This document shows, piece after piece, positions 24,821 through 37,766 of a stretch of DNA of 64,000 nucleotides. Position numbers and translations under genes: made by a program. The stretch comes from Rhynochetos jubatus (lineage: Eukaryota > Chordata > Aves > Eurypygiformes > Rhynochetidae). The stretch's first letter is position 1. The number at the start of each line of letters is the position of its first letter. The stretch is taken from positions 95,515,086 to 95,579,085 of the forward strand of contig CM050650.1 in the NCBI GenBank assembly GCA_027574665.1, in the 5' to 3' direction. A model generated the notes under the pieces. It saw nothing but the letters and a program-made list of their open reading frames with translations. It did not search any database and was not told the origin of the DNA.

Positions 24821-25531
24821 TGTGCTGGTTCAAGGCAAGGATGAGCTGCTCTTCTGGGTCCAGTCCACCAGATTTTGTTTCATTCCATAATACATCAAAC
24901 TGAGTGGTCACGTTACGCCCATACCCGTGGCAATGGGAGCTGGCCAGGGTGTGCGGGTAGAGAGGATGGGACTTCCCAAGGAGATACAGAAGGCGTTTGG
25001 GGAGGGACCTTGGAGGTTCCTGTTGGCGTGGGTTTTTTTCCGGCAGCATATTTTTTTTTGCCTCTTGGCAGCGCTGTCTTTGTTCAGACCTTCTGGCGGG
25101 TGATTAGCAGAAAAGTAGCGTCTTTTGCCAGGGAAATTGCTCTGGGAAGGGGGGGCTGCAAGTTTTTCTTTACTTGTGCTCTCAGCTCCCAGGCTCAGGG
25201 AAGGGGTTTTTCTCCCTTCACCTTTTGGGCTTGGGGTTTGGGATATTTTTTTTTTGCTTTGCTGTTCTGGAACCTGGCTGTGTCTGTCCATGGGTGGTGA
25301 GATCCTGTATAATTTGTTCTATTTTTCCTGCTCTTTTAATTACTTATTAGCAATAGTATTGTTAGTAACTCTGTAAGTTTCATTTATATAATTAAATAGT
25401 TTTTCTCTCAACTTTCACAAGCCTCCCTTGTTTTTCCTCTGACCCTTCCTCACTGGGAGTGAGGGTGGTGGAGGGTGGAGTGGTAGAGTGACTGGTGGTG
25501 CTTAATTACCCGACAGGGCAAAACCACGAAA
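24821..25531 (+). mobile_element. ERV solo LTR inserted in CR1, TGTGT duplication
   Basis: The 711-base LTR begins TGTGCTGGTTCAAGGC and ends AAAACCACGAAA, where the usual terminal CA has apparently become AA. It is flanked on both sides by TGTGT (24816-24820 and 25532-25536), a 5-bp target duplication. Inside are a T-rich central part, a possible TATA region (CTGTATAATTTG near 25305), an ATTAAA signal at 25391-25396 and a GTGAGGGTGGTGGAGGGTGG block near the 3' end. It is the same type as the LTR at 62552: 24870-24898 is identical to 62599-62627 over 29 bases. No internal ERV genes accompany it, so it is a solo LTR left by recombination. Open frames inside it are not conserved between the two copies. 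Confidence 0.94.
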
Positions 25532-26133
25532 TGTGTCCTGGGACACATGCAGCACAGCACAACTAGTCAGTCCAGGGAGGTGATTGTCCCACTCTACACT
25601 GCGCTGATGTGGCCTCCTCCTCAAGTACTGTGTGCAGTTTTGGGCACCTCAGTATAAGAAAGACATCAAACTATTACAGTGTGTCCAGACAATGGCAGTA
25701 AAGATGGTGAAAGTTCTTGAGTGCAAGATCTATGAAGAGCAGCTGAGGTAATTTGGATAATTTAGTTTGAAGAAGAGAAGATTGAGAGGTGACCTCACTG
25801 AAGTCTACAAATTCCTCAAGGGGAGCAGCAGAGGGGGAGATGCTGATCTTCTATTTCTGATTACCCGTGATAGGTCACAAGGAAATGGAATGAAGCTGCA
25901 TCAGGTGAAGTTCAGACTGGATATTAGTAAAAGCTTCTTCACTGAGAGGGTGGTCAGTCACTGGAACAGGATCCCTGGGGAAGTGGTCACGCCACCAAGG
26001 CTGTAAGAGTTCAAGGAGCATGTGTACAACTCTCTTAGTCATATGGTTTAATTTTAGGTAGTCCTGCATGGAGCTAGGAGTTGGATTTGGTGTTCCTTAT
26101 GGGTCCCTTCCAACTTGAGATATTCTATGATTT
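25532..26133 (+). mobile_element. CR1 LINE, 3' half, with intact end
   Basis: This continues the CR1 interrupted at 24820. It resumes at TGTGTCCTGGGACACATGCA and passes GGAGGTGATTGTCCCACTCT and CAGTATAAGAAAGACATCAA. It runs through the conserved C-terminal frame into the 3' UTR and ends GGGTCCCTTCCAACTTGAGA followed by TATTCTATGATTTC. Joined to the first half, the element is about 1.2 kb, 5'-truncated with an intact 3' end. Confidence 0.93.
25767..26006 (+). pseudogene. CR1 ORF2 C-terminal remnant
   Basis: A 79-codon frame begins KKRRLRGDLTEVYKFLKG, the conserved segment near the C-terminus of CR1 ORF2. It continues through RSQGNGMKLH, ISKSFFTERVVSHWNRIP and GEVV, in the usual order for this region. 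It ends close to the expected stop of ORF2. Upstream frame breaks (for example the TAA at 25748-25750) separate it from the palm remnant, in addition to the LTR. Confidence 0.85.
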
Positions 26134-29100
26134 CTAGAGCTCTTTCAAGGTTTATGTTCAAATAATTTGGTACTCATCATATCTTATGACATGTTATTTT
26201 GATTGGCCCTGAAATCTAGTTTAACTGATCACTTTCTTAATTTAAAACAGTTCTTTGATTTATCCTGAATCTCACAATTGTGTGGAATTTCTGGAAAAGG
26301 CACTCAAAAAAAGTCCTTCAGTATCCTCTTACAAATTCCTCTTTGAAATTTTCTGTTGTAGCAATATTTGGAGAAACAAAGAACATTTACCTAATTTCTT
26401 AAGTGATACCGCTATTTACATCTGCCAATATCTTGTCTTTGTTTTTCTATATTGTCCCATTGCTCCTTATTGTACACAACCAATATGCATAATATAGTCT
26501 TTTGAAGGAAACAAAGTTTGGGTCTTGGTCATAAGGAGGTGTTCTTATTTGGGATGAGGGTTTCTTGGAAATACACTAATAAATTAAAAGACAATTATTT
26601 GTAGGTTCCATGATAATATTATTTTGCCGGTCTTGTTATTGATTTTGGTTAAAAGTTCTTTATGTTCATGTAATTGAAGTGAAGATAAATCTTAAGCTGT
26701 TTTACAGGATTCACTGCAAAGTTATCTAGACCACAAAAGTATCATGGTAGCACAGAACCACTTATTAAACTTGAAATTCAGACATACATAGAGAGATGTA
26801 CCTTAGCAGACAGTGCTGAAATTAATACATAAACCAGAAGTAATAAGGAGTATAGAAGAAGGAAAGAAGGAAGAAGAAAATTAAGACAGAACATGCTTAC
26901 TTATTATTTCCACTTAATGATTTTGAATGCAAATACTTCACAGTGCAATTCTAATAAACCCCAGCTTTTTTGTATTTTCCCATATTTTAAAATTTTTAGA
27001 ACTATTTAACAGAACTTTACATAACTGCTTATTATTGTATATGTTTTTTATAACTGAAAACAAATACTCTAGCTTCAGAAAAAAAGAAATAAAAAGAAAA
27101 AACCCACCCAAAACATTTTCTCATTATATATCCATGTCTATGTTTTGTTTTAGAGCTGTTTCAAAGTAGCTCCCTCTTTTGCCTTATTTATGGACACTGG
27201 TCTTGATTCACAAAAGATAGATTCTTTTGATGTGTATCACTTGTACCATCAGTCCTTGATGGAATATTCTGAAAAAAAATGACTAATTTGTAGCAAAATG
27301 AACTCTTTCAGTGTGTACTGCACACAAATAAGATATAGTAGAATGTTGGCCCAGACCTGAGGGCAGACCTCTATCCTGTCCACTCAGGGACTCTTTCATG
27401 TTCTTGCTTCATAGGTATCGTCAGTAGATTTCCAGCTGGGGTGAGAGAAAATAGCATAGCAAAAGGGTCCCAACTGTTTAATCACTACAGGGGTCTCTCG
27501 CACTCATATGCACTCTCACCAACCTGAATTTGTATCTTTCATCCAGAACCCCTCTTTGCCATCTGCAAAGCTGCCACAGAAGTAGGAATTTCCATAAAGT
27601 AAGTCTCTATTTTTATCCTCACACAAAAAGAAGTGTAAGATGATTAGAATCAATTCTGCAGTATACTCCAAGATTCCACCATTCCCCTACCTGTGGTGTC
27701 TTCATATGGATGTTGAACAAATCAGAATTAGGAGTGGGTTCAGGCAACAAGACCTGAAATAACAGTAGAAAACAAATAGGAACACTGTTTCATCTTCTTG
27801 TATAAGGGGCATTACAGTTGAATGGTGATAAGACAGTAATGTAGTATGGTCATCTCGACATCCTTTCCTATGGAGTTCACAGACAGGCTTGCAGGTGAAG
27901 ATGTAGAAATTTGTTGGGCAGCTTACCTTCTGATAGCTATGATTCACATGCATGATAAGGACATTTAGTCCATTTTGTTTCTGATTGCTTCTGTCCCCTT
28001 GCATGACAGAAAAAAAAAAAAAAACACTGAAGAGTAAGGATACCTGAGTATTATGCACTATCATGCTTACATGGAAACAAGCATGTAATGCAATGGAAAA
28101 CAACTGAGGGAAAATATCACTCAGTATTCTGATGGAAATATTATCTTGATTTTTTTGTAATTTCTAATGTTGTCCTAACAGATTTATCATAAACAAAATA
28201 CTTATTTTGCATGAACAGTCATATTAGATACATACATGTCTTCAAACACTGAGATATATAGCAAATATATGTAAGGCAAACATTTAATGAAGTACTCATA
28301 GGTGATTTTCTATGTATCTCCAGCTAAGAAGCTATGTTGTTAGTGTATGTCCTTACAGTACTTCAGAAGCTGTTGAACTTATCATGAAACTCTGCTTTGG
28401 TTAGTCATGTTGTATAGTATAAATGTTCAGCTGCAGTCACTTCAGTAGCAATGATTCTTGATTAAAAACTTTTGTCACTCATGAAATGAAAATCCATAAG
28501 GAAGTCTCACTATAAACGTTCATCAGTCTTTTGTTTTATACTCAGCCAAAATGTAATTACAATTTCTTTCTTAATGTATTTTGTATCACTAGAATTTTTC
28601 TCACATAATAGGGAAAATTTATGAAGGCTGAATTCAAGCAGTCTACATAGGCAGCTGTTCTGTAACATTCTGCACTATAATGCTAGATTCTAAGATACAA
28701 GATACTTATTTGCTTTTATTAGGGGTCAACTCAAAAGTTTGGGTTTTAAAAAAAATCTATCAGTTGAGAAATGAAACCTTTTTAATATCTAGAGTTACAT
28801 GGAATTTTGTGCTGGGAAATTAAACCTCTGTGACTGAAGCATAAGTTCAAATTTTAATTCTTCTGTGTGGGTTGGGAACTGGACTACAATGATACTGATA
28901 CCATAAACTCACAATTAATCATGACTGGGTGAAGAAAATAGTGATTCTTGTGAAAGGAAATTTGCTTTTCAAACCTTAGGGGTACTTTGGACTTGCAGTG
29001 TTTTGAGAAGATCAGGGCAGAATTTCAGCTGGAGCTTGGACACCAACATAACAAAGGTATCTGTTGAGAGGTGCGGCTGACTTCATCATGTTCCTTTTAT

Positions 29101-32100
29101 TGGGTTTGTTTATTTGTTTACTTTGTCTGATTACAGGGAAAGTTCACTGCTATTTCTGCTGCTAAGAAGACGTTAAAAAGGCCAGCCTATCTGCTACAAC
29201 TTAGGCTGTCAGCTGAGGCTGTTGCTGACATTATGCAAGTTCCTAGTAGTTAAATGACCTTGAACCTGAAATGCTGACCAGAAAAAAAATGTAAGTTACA
29301 TAAATTACTCTGTAGTGTTTAGATATATGATGTACTCTGACAAAGAAGATGTACCAGATAATATGGAGGAAAAAAACCCAAGCCCAAACATACAGTAACT
29401 GAAGGCTACAGGAAGGACAGAGAACAAATTTGTTTAAACATTCAGAGAGGTCAGTCTGGTTCGCTAAAAAGTTACACGAGAGCAGCCCTTTACATGCGGT
29501 TGAGAGATGAGTACACCACAGAATAATTTCATCAGGTATTCATTTCACCCTGTGTCATGCCTGCCTTGTAGTAGAATTATGTCTTATATCTCAAGATGGA
29601 TATTGAGTTAAGTTGTATTTTAAAACCAAGCAGATGGAAAATAAGAATATACAAATTGTGAGCTCTCTGCCTTCAAGCAGTTACCTGTGGTATGGAAGAG
29701 AAGGACAGAATTTTATCCCTAATCTCACAGGGAAGACTCCTATGACTTTTCCGTTACAGGAAAAGTGGCTCGTCCCATTTCAGAGGGTGAAACCTCACTA
29801 ATCCTCCCATTTGATGTCAAGAGCTAGAACCAGGTAAGTAGACATTAAACAGGAATTTAATACATAAGGCTAAGGATTCTGATGTTCAGCTCTGGAATAT
29901 CTAAAAATAAACCATTCATCTCCACCAGGAAAGGTAGTGCTGGCTTTGACACCTAATAGTGAGGGCATCAGCACTTAGATGTGCCTTTCCAATAGGAATA
30001 GTAGGAAAGTGAAGAGATCATGGGGTTACCCAGGCAGACAGGCCATAGGGAACACCAAAGAGAACAGAACGTTTGAAGTTCCATCCCTCTGGAGACCTTC
30101 ACAACATCAACAATTGTGTCAACAATTTACAGTGTTCACTGAAAGTCAAAAAGCTGAAACGGCTTCTCTCATATTTAGAGATTGCCTATCTTCCACCTAT
30201 AGACTAGAATACTCAACTCAAGAGTGGAGTATATTGCTCCAAAAGGATACTCACAAACTGAAAGAAAAGGTGAAAAAAAGGTTTTTTTACAACACTTATT
30301 CCTTGCTCCTTTTTCAGCACAATTCATAAACAGTTGGACTACAATTAACAGTGTCCAGGAGATAGGAATAAATCTATATAGCTTCTGTGTTCTTAAACTT
30401 GTAGTTTAAAAATAAGTGAGTGAATAAATAATTTTTTCATTTTACCTTGACTTTTGTCTGTTTATTATGGATTTACCATGTTTGGCAGAACACAGTCATT
30501 CAATATTCTCTGTAGAACTCTGATTCTAAGTAAACAGGTTCTATTAGTAATAAATGCAGGGGTTTTAATTTGCACGCCAATTTTCTGGTTGTGTTTTGTT
30601 GGGTTCTTTAGGTTTGTTTTTTTTTTTTTCTTTGGTTGATTTTTTTTGTTGTTTGTTTGGGGGTTTTAAGGATTCTTTTGGTTGGTTGGTTGTTTTTTTG
30701 TTGTTGTTGTTTGTTTGTTTGTTTGGGTTTTTTTGTCTTTTATATTTCCAAGATGATTTGAAGCTGTAGAGAATGATACAAGCAATGGAAGAGTTCTTGC
30801 ATCTTGTTTAAAAATTTGGTCAGTTTCTTTTCTCTAATCTCAATAAAGGGACAGTTTAGATTGTGTTTCATAGATGTGAAGTTGCCCTTTTTTCTAAGGA
30901 ACAAGCTTATTAAAATTTCAGTAATATTCCAACTCCTTCAATGCCTCTTGCAGGAAAAATCTGTCATTTTTCATGACCAGTTCTACACTAAGGTTTTCTG
31001 TTTTAATGTTGTGTCATAGAAAACGCAGTCTTTAGAGACTGTGATTAAATTCATACATATGTACTCTGACAGTTTGTTCCTCTGGAAAAGACACAAGAGG
31101 TTAAGTGGTTTCTAGTGATCCTGATTTTACCATTGTGAAAAGGGCAATTTCCCCATCCCAATATAAAAGAGACTAATAATGTTAATAAAATTATTGTGAA
31201 AGGGATTCCATATGGATACAATGGACATAGGAGATGCCTTTTGAGCAAATGTCACCATTTTCTTTGTGGACTTTTCTAGATGTCTTGGTAATATTCTTGG
31301 TAAATTTTCTCTTGTAGGATGTATTTATATATCACCCAGGGACCTAAATTCCTTTGAAAATTGCAGTTATTCATCTGCTAGAGATAAATTTGATTTAGAC
31401 ACATATATTTCCAGTTGGTGATAGCTGCTTAAGATATATACATGAGTCTGTGACTTACTTGTATGTCCAGCCTTAGCAGTAGAGCACATGGCATTGTTGA
31501 ATTACCAAATCAATACTGTCAGGTGGTACTGTTATTAATTTGACCTAGACCTTTCAACCAGGAGTCCTGGCAGAGATTTGGGCGCTTATGTGAAGCCCCA
31601 CTGAGTTCTGAATGGAAGATATAATCTCTATTTTGCTGTTGTCTCGAACGTCTGCTTTCTTTGTGCCCTAGAGAGTTGGCTAAATGAATGCGCATATATA
31701 TAATACTCGGAATGAAAACTTGCTGTGCTTCAAAGGTGCATAAACATAAATTTCCCCACTTTTTACCAACTTATTACAGTAAGGATTAGTTAATACTTGT
31801 ATGCAAAAAAGTTTTCTATGGAGTAGGATATTTCATTGGTAATTGTACAAACAGTTCTTCATAGTATTGAGGCATTTGTTTTTGCATGTAAAATGGTATA
31901 AAACAATCCTTCCTGTTGTATCTTTGCATCCACAGTTACATGTAGTGCAGTACAATATTAAGTGATGTCATGCTGTTTTGGTTGCAAACATTAATTTTTC
32001 AATGCCACCTTATTTTTAGGGACTGCTACCTTTGGTTTGTGTTTTCATTTTTCAGCCAATATAATTCAGAAGAATCACAGATTCATTTTCAAATGTACAC

Positions 32101-33488
32101 ACACTTAATTTTAATGACCAGCTAAGTTATAGCAAGCTATTCTGTAGGGGGGGGGTGGAGGTAATAAAAATTTGTTCAATGATTGTATGTGTGCACTAAT
32201 GCTCTTTTAGTAAAATGCCGGAAAAAAAGATGAAAAATCCATTTATAGTATTTTCATTATAAATAATAATAATAAAAAAAACAGGTAAGACATTTCTATC
32301 ATCAGAGCTGGAAGAGAGGTAATGATAGCAAAATACTCCTGCATATTTAACAGTCCTATTTCAAAATACACTTGCAATAATGTAATTTATTCATGCTCTG
32401 TATGCTGTGTGCATACAATAGATGTACTGTAAGAATCAGATCTCATTAAATTAAACCTTCAAACCTAGCAACTTAAATATGTAAAGAAGCATTGAAGATA
32501 AATTATTTAAAATGTTTAATAAAAAAATATTCTAACTGTAGCTCTCTGTGATTATAGGACAAACTACATTTTTCTCAAAACTGTTATTATAACAGATTAG
32601 AAAATATGATGATTAAATGCAGAGCTTATTGTGTCATTGTATTACACACAGGGTTGCATGAACAAGTTCTCCCACCTTAACCAACCATTTTAAAATTCTT
32701 AATTCTTCATATGTAATCTATACTCAACACTGAAAAAGATGTAATAATTTCCTCAGGTTTGTAAATTAAATAGTATGGTGCATTATGACATGATGAGGAA
32801 GCAATCTTTCCAGAAGTAAAACAGCAGTGGATATTGTTTAGCTATAAATTTTGCTTTAGGTGCTTTAAAGAAATTGAGAAACTGATCATTGTAAAGGATT
32901 AATAAAAGTCCAAAATGTTTATTTCCTAAAAAGCCTTCCCTTAAGTTATATGAGCAAGAATCTGCAGAGACCAGCTCCAAAAATATTGTGTGGAGGTGGA
33001 AGACACTGGAAGCCATATTGCAGAAAATTGCAAGAAGAGTTTGTCAGTAAACCACTGCTGTATATTTAGTCTTTATATAATGTTGAAAACACCAGTTCTT
33101 TTTTTTGATTCAGCCTGGGCCCACATATTCTCAGTCCTTTACATGAGAAGTAGGCATGACAAATACTTTTCTCTCATGGCCTTCCCAATATCCTGGATAA
33201 AGGATACTTGTTGGTCATCAACATGAAGTTGTATCTGAAAAACAAAGCAGAGCAACATTGCAAAATGATATTTTTGCTGTTATTACTAATGAGATTTGAG
33301 TGACTTTGAACTTAACATAACCTATGCATAGCTCATACTGCCAGGAAGTCCCCTTCTTAGACACCTGTTCTGTTCTATAAACACAATAGCTCTTAATATG
33401 TCTGAGAAGAGACATGAGAAATCCAAGGCAACAGACAGATCATTGAAATTCTGTCAATGGTCTCTGAAATAAAAGGGGTTACTTAGTC
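26134..33488. other. Unassigned AT-rich DNA, 7.4 kb
   Basis: No gene or mobile element recognised. It contains a G/T-rich low-complexity tract at 30611-30740 and a G8 run at 32148-32155. The longest frame (133 codons, minus strand, 27702-28103) has long phenylalanine and serine runs at its start, shows no domain and has no flanking features that I can tie to a gene. Confidence 0.55.
30611..30740. repeat. (T)n/(GTTT)n/(GGTT)n low-complexity tract
   Basis: About 130 bases made almost only of T and G, with units TTTG, GGTT and GTT. The other strand is A/C-rich. It is a simple-sequence region, and the phenylalanine-rich frame ending at 30639 is its shadow. Confidence 0.85.
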
Positions 33489-34259
33489 TGTCATGAACAG
33501 GACACGAAAACTTTGGATTAGTTTTAATTTAATTGGTTTCTCCAAGAGGAACTTAGTAACTAAAAATAACACAATCTTAAAACCATTGCTTTCAACTTCA
33601 ACAATATTGTTTGTATAGGGACTTTATTTTGCAAGCACACATTCTTCTAATCTCCTCGAACAGACAGTTACTTCTGTCATGAAACCACACAAAACTAAGC
33701 CAGGCTAACAAACTAGAAACAGGATTTTTTTTTCTACAAGGTGGGAGCAAATTAAACTTTAACCAAAATCACTTTGACATACCAACAAATATTAACAATC
33801 CACAAGTTCAGGATGTCAGTTGGGAATTAATGCTATACACATGATTTAAGAATTCTTAAAATTTATGGCTAATGACCCAAAATTCACAATTACTCCACTA
33901 ACAAAAGGAAGGACTCTCAACCTTAGAGAGTTTCCTTGGGTGGTGTCCCAACCTAAGGGGAGAGTCCCTGACTGCAGATTTGCTGCTCTGAAGAGAACCG
34001 ATTCAAAATGCCTCTCCAACAGGGCTCCATTTATACTCTAGTCAAATCTGATTTGTGGTCATAGATGGTCAAGTGGCCCCTCCATTGGCTGAAGATCCCA
34101 ACTTCCTTACTTTCATCTTGTTTACAGGTCTGACCTTCACTGTGTGGGCATGACAAGACCTGTGGTGGGAAGTCTGGGGAGCTTTTGTAAGGTCATAATC
34201 AGGTCATAGTCTGTGCAGGTACATCTGCCGTGTCTTCTTACAAACATTTGTACACCACA
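33489..34259 (-). mobile_element. ERV solo LTR, minus strand, 6-bp duplication
   Basis: The 771-base element starts TGTCATGAACAGGACACG on the plus strand and ends TTGTACACCACA, giving TG and CA termini. Flanks are TTAGTC (33483-33488) and GTAGTC (34260-34265), a 6-bp duplication with one mismatch. Six-base duplications are typical of the ERVK class. On the minus strand the order is U3, then a TATA element within TATAAATGGAGCC (plus-strand 34023-34035), then AATAAAGTCCC (near 33624), then U5. This supports the orientation. It is unlike the other LTR types in the window. It has many point changes and no coding remains. Confidence 0.8.
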
Positions 34260-34265
34260 GTAGTC

Positions 34266-34989
34266 AGCAACAGGCATAAGTCAACTGGAATCACTCAACA
34301 TTTGTTGACAGTGTTTCAAGGACAGGTATTAAGTTTATGGATTATTTGTGCTACTGTATTTGAATACCATTCCTATAATCTGCCAAAACCATATCTTGCT
34401 TTTTAACCCTTCCAAACTTTGTGAAATAAAGAATAGAATCCCAATTTGAATTTTTAAGCTTGACCTGTCCTCTGAAATATATGATGCTGTCACTAAAAAG
34501 TCCGTGTATGAAAAAAGTTAACACATACTGATAAATGAAGCAGCTGCAGTAACACAGATTCCAGTGCTTGCTAACATACAGTATATATTGACTTTTTATA
34601 GGTGATTGATGTGAATATATTTTTTGGTAATTCAACAGAAATCACATCCTGGCAAATAAGAAAATCATTAACAGAAAAATAATGTAGGTAAATTTTAGGT
34701 TATTAAACTTTAAGGGTTTTTTTTTTATTTCCTTTATCTGATTTATCACTGAGTGAGGAGATGAGGAGAAATTAGAAACACAAGAAAAGCATAAAAAGTA
34801 TTGCTGGAAATTCTCTCGGCTCCACATAAAAGATATTCTAAATATCATAGGGATAAATTTAAGATTGAAGGTTCAATGAAAAAATAAACAAATATAAATA
34901 CTAATGTCTATTCTTGAAGGAGATGAAGCAAGAAATTACTTAAGAAATAGCTTTCACTTTCATTTTTTGGTCTACATTTTCATATCCAG
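34266..34989. other. Unassigned AT-rich DNA
   Basis: Nothing recognised between the LTR and the old LINE. Confidence 0.55.
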
Positions 34990-36110
34990 TAATCTAGCCT
35001 TCAAATGTCCAACCGGGTTGAACTAGTTGTCTATTATTTAGCTGAGTGTCCTGTTACCAACACTGGCACTAGTATATGTTCTTTAGGAGGAGCATGTGAG
35101 CATGGCTGCCTTCTGCAGACCTTTCCTCATGGATTCCTCTAATATCCACACGTATTCTCTGAGGATATTCCTGCTGCTTTTCCTTAGTACATACATATGA
35201 ATCGGCCATGCAATATTCTGGCCTCCACAACCTCTGTGGCACTAAGCTACAGAAATTCACTGGGGAAAGAAGTCTTTTCATTTTTCTGTTTTAAGTTGAT
35301 TATTGATCTCCTACTTGTTCCAATGAATTCCATTTAGTTGGAATATGGAAGGATTTGGAGATGAACAGTTTTGGTTTCATCCTATCTACCATTACACAAA
35401 TTTCTAAAATTTGATCATGTCCATCAGTCTTCTCCTATCAAAACTGAAAAGTTCTACCATTTTAGTCTTTTCTTCTAAGGCAGCTGTTGCACCTCTTTAA
35501 CTTTTGTAGTGGTACCTCCTCTAACTCTGCCTGGTCTTTCTTGAGATGATAAAAGCTGCACATAGTGCTCAGTATACAGTCTTGCAAAGGTCATATATAT
35601 AGTATGATTATACCCTGTTTCTATTTTCATGTAATTTTTCATGAAGTACAATATTTGCTTTACTTCTTGGTGATGTTTTAAATTAGTAATTTAAAAGAAC
35701 TGTTGAGAGTGTTCCTAAAATCTTTTTCATGAGTTTCAACTGCTTGTTTCAACTTCTGTGTCTTGTAAGCATGGTTTGGATTATTTTCCCCTAGTTCTGT
35801 TATCTTACATTTGAAACTCTGATATGCTATATTTTCATTTGTTAATTGCATTTTATGAGGTCTTGTGCATTTACTTTGTCATCAATATAAAATGTGAATT
35901 CCCTGAAGACCCTTAATATTATTTGTCAACCTGGAGACTTTGTCGCACACTCTCTTCTGGTCATTAATGAAGTTGGTGAATGAGTTCTGGTATCTAGGCA
36001 ACACTTGGTTGAGTTCTGGTACCAAGAGAACTGGCAGCTAAGTGAGATGGAATTTCCCTCCATAGAACCACCTATTGCTTCATAACAGAGTTTTCTCTTT
36101 CTACAAAGAA
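34990..36110 (-). mobile_element. Ancient CR1-like LINE, minus strand
   Basis: This segment is strongly diverged but keeps the block order of old amniote CR1-type LINEs, better known from turtles and crocodilians. Reading the plus strand, these blocks are recognisable: CCTCTGTGGCACTAAGCTAC (35231-35250), GAAAGAAGTCTTTTCATTTT (35264-35283), TCAGTCTTCTCCTATCAAAA (35425-35444), AAGCTGCACATAGTGCTCAG (35551-35570), CATGGTTTGGATTATTTTCC (35771-35790) and CATTAATGAAGTTGGTGAAT (35962-35981). In order these correspond to the reverse complement of the 3' UTR, ORF2 C-terminus and thumb-to-palm region. No frame is open. The limits are approximate. It appears far more decayed than the other CR1 copies in the window. 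Confidence 0.7.
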
Positions 36111-37582
36111 CTTCTCTAAGTGATCTCTGTCTAGTTTAAAGACTTTCATGCTTGCACATACCCTAAATTTATAAAACAGTTTAAGCTACTAAGAGAATAT
36201 GTCTTTCAATGAGATGCAATGAATGGTGAATTAACACCCTAATTTTCTAAGCCTATAGTTCTCATGGAAGCAAATATATTCCAAATAAGGTTGCAGGCAA
36301 AGAAATAAGAAATTCCATTTAATAAATGCAAACACTTTTGCAGAGAAAGATCAGGTAGAAAACTCTTTAAAAGAATATTGAACATAAATCTGCTGGTTGT
36401 TTACTACATCAGTGAGGCCTTCAATTGTAAGCATATAGGCTATACAGAAAAGTCTGAAGCATTTTTGTTTTTTCTTGAGTGTTCCTATTTCTGTTTTAGT
36501 TTGAATGTGAGTTTTCCATGATGTTGAAGAAATTAATAAAAAATTATGTTCAGGCACATGTTCAGAAGATTTCTGCTAGATTATATACTGTATTTGTTAC
36601 CTCAACATAAACCCCAATATATTTATCTATTATGTGTATCTGTAGAGGAAAAGAAAAATATTATTGGCAAATTAAGTATATGCAGTCCTATGACTACTTT
36701 ATTGCATGATTTTTGTAGAAAGCAATTAATTAGTGGTCAAAACAATTGTCTGTTTATTCACTTTTTCAAAAGCTTCCAATTACTATTTTTTAATATAGGT
36801 AATATAAAAACCAGTTCTGGAGAGAATCATACCATCTTCCTCACTGCAGGAAAGTAGAGGAACAGTTGTGTTCTATTTCACAAAAAGTTGCTGAGAGTGT
36901 GTATTATACATGCAAATATAAACATATATGTATAATAAGGTCTGTTCAGCTACAGAAACGAATGATTGTATCTAGTAGTCTTAATTAATAACGGAAATTT
37001 TAAAGGGAAGTATCTCTTGCTGTCAGCAAAGCTACACTGTAATGCAACTGAGCCAACACAGTGAAATTCTACATCTGAACTTCCAGTGGAGCAGTGTAAC
37101 TACTACTGGCTGCACAGGAGGGTGAAATTTTTGTCATAGAAAAATAAAATTTGACCGCTTGTACTAAAAATATTCTGAAGGAATATTACACTAAATGAAT
37201 GTGCAAAAAGTTGATTATGTAATCTTTAACATCTTGTTACTTAATGCACAAAAAAATGAATTGCAACCAGAGCCTGAAGGAAAACATCTTGTTTTATTAA
37301 AAAAAAACCCAACAAAACCCAAAACCAACACACACACACCCCCACACACACCCCCAACAATATGAAAGGGTAGCTTATCTTTTCAGTTCTTCATTGAAAA
37401 AGCATGCATAAAAGAAAGAACTGCTGACAAAAAGAAATAATGTTTTCTTTTGGGTGGATTCTTAGAACCTTATAAAGGTGTTGGATTCGTTCACCCATGA
37501 TTCCATCAGACTGATCAGGTTGACAAATACTGCTGGCTGGATGCACCTACCATTTATTTACTATCAGGTTAACCACTTGTAC
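36111..37582. other. Unassigned AT-rich DNA
   Basis: No gene recognised. It includes the A/C-rich low-complexity tract at 37299-37358. A 103-codon frame at 36546-36857 has no recognisable domain. Confidence 0.55.
37299..37358. repeat. A/C-rich tract with (CA)n
   Basis: AACCC-type units are followed by ACACACACAC and CCCCC runs. This is simple sequence only. Confidence 0.85.
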
Positions 37583-37765
37583 TGGGTATATGTGTCCAGG
37601 TGTTGGCGTCAGGGGTCTCAGGGATGGCCTCTGTGAGGAGAGGCCAGGGCTGACCCATGCTGGACACAGTGAGTGTGGTCTCCAACAGACCCACTGCATG
37701 GTACTGCTGAGGCCCTCAGTGCAGATGGTGATGTATCTGGGAAAACATATTTAAGAAAGGAAAAA
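37583..37765 (+). mobile_element. ERV LTR, 5' fragment
   Basis: Forward 5' end of the repeated-module LTR type: TGGGTATATGTGTCCAGG, then GATGGCCTCTGTGAGGAGAG, then AAAACATATTTAAGAAAGGA, which corresponds to the AACATATTTAAGAAGG promoter block of this type. It ends abruptly at 37765, where a minus-strand CR1 begins. Only about 180 of roughly 1,000 bases remain. Confidence 0.8.
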
Positions 37766-37766
37766 C

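Noticed and set aside
27702..28103. 133-codon minus-strand frame
   Set aside because: Rich in phenylalanine, serine and cysteine, with no recognisable domain or gene context. This length is expected by chance in a window of this size.
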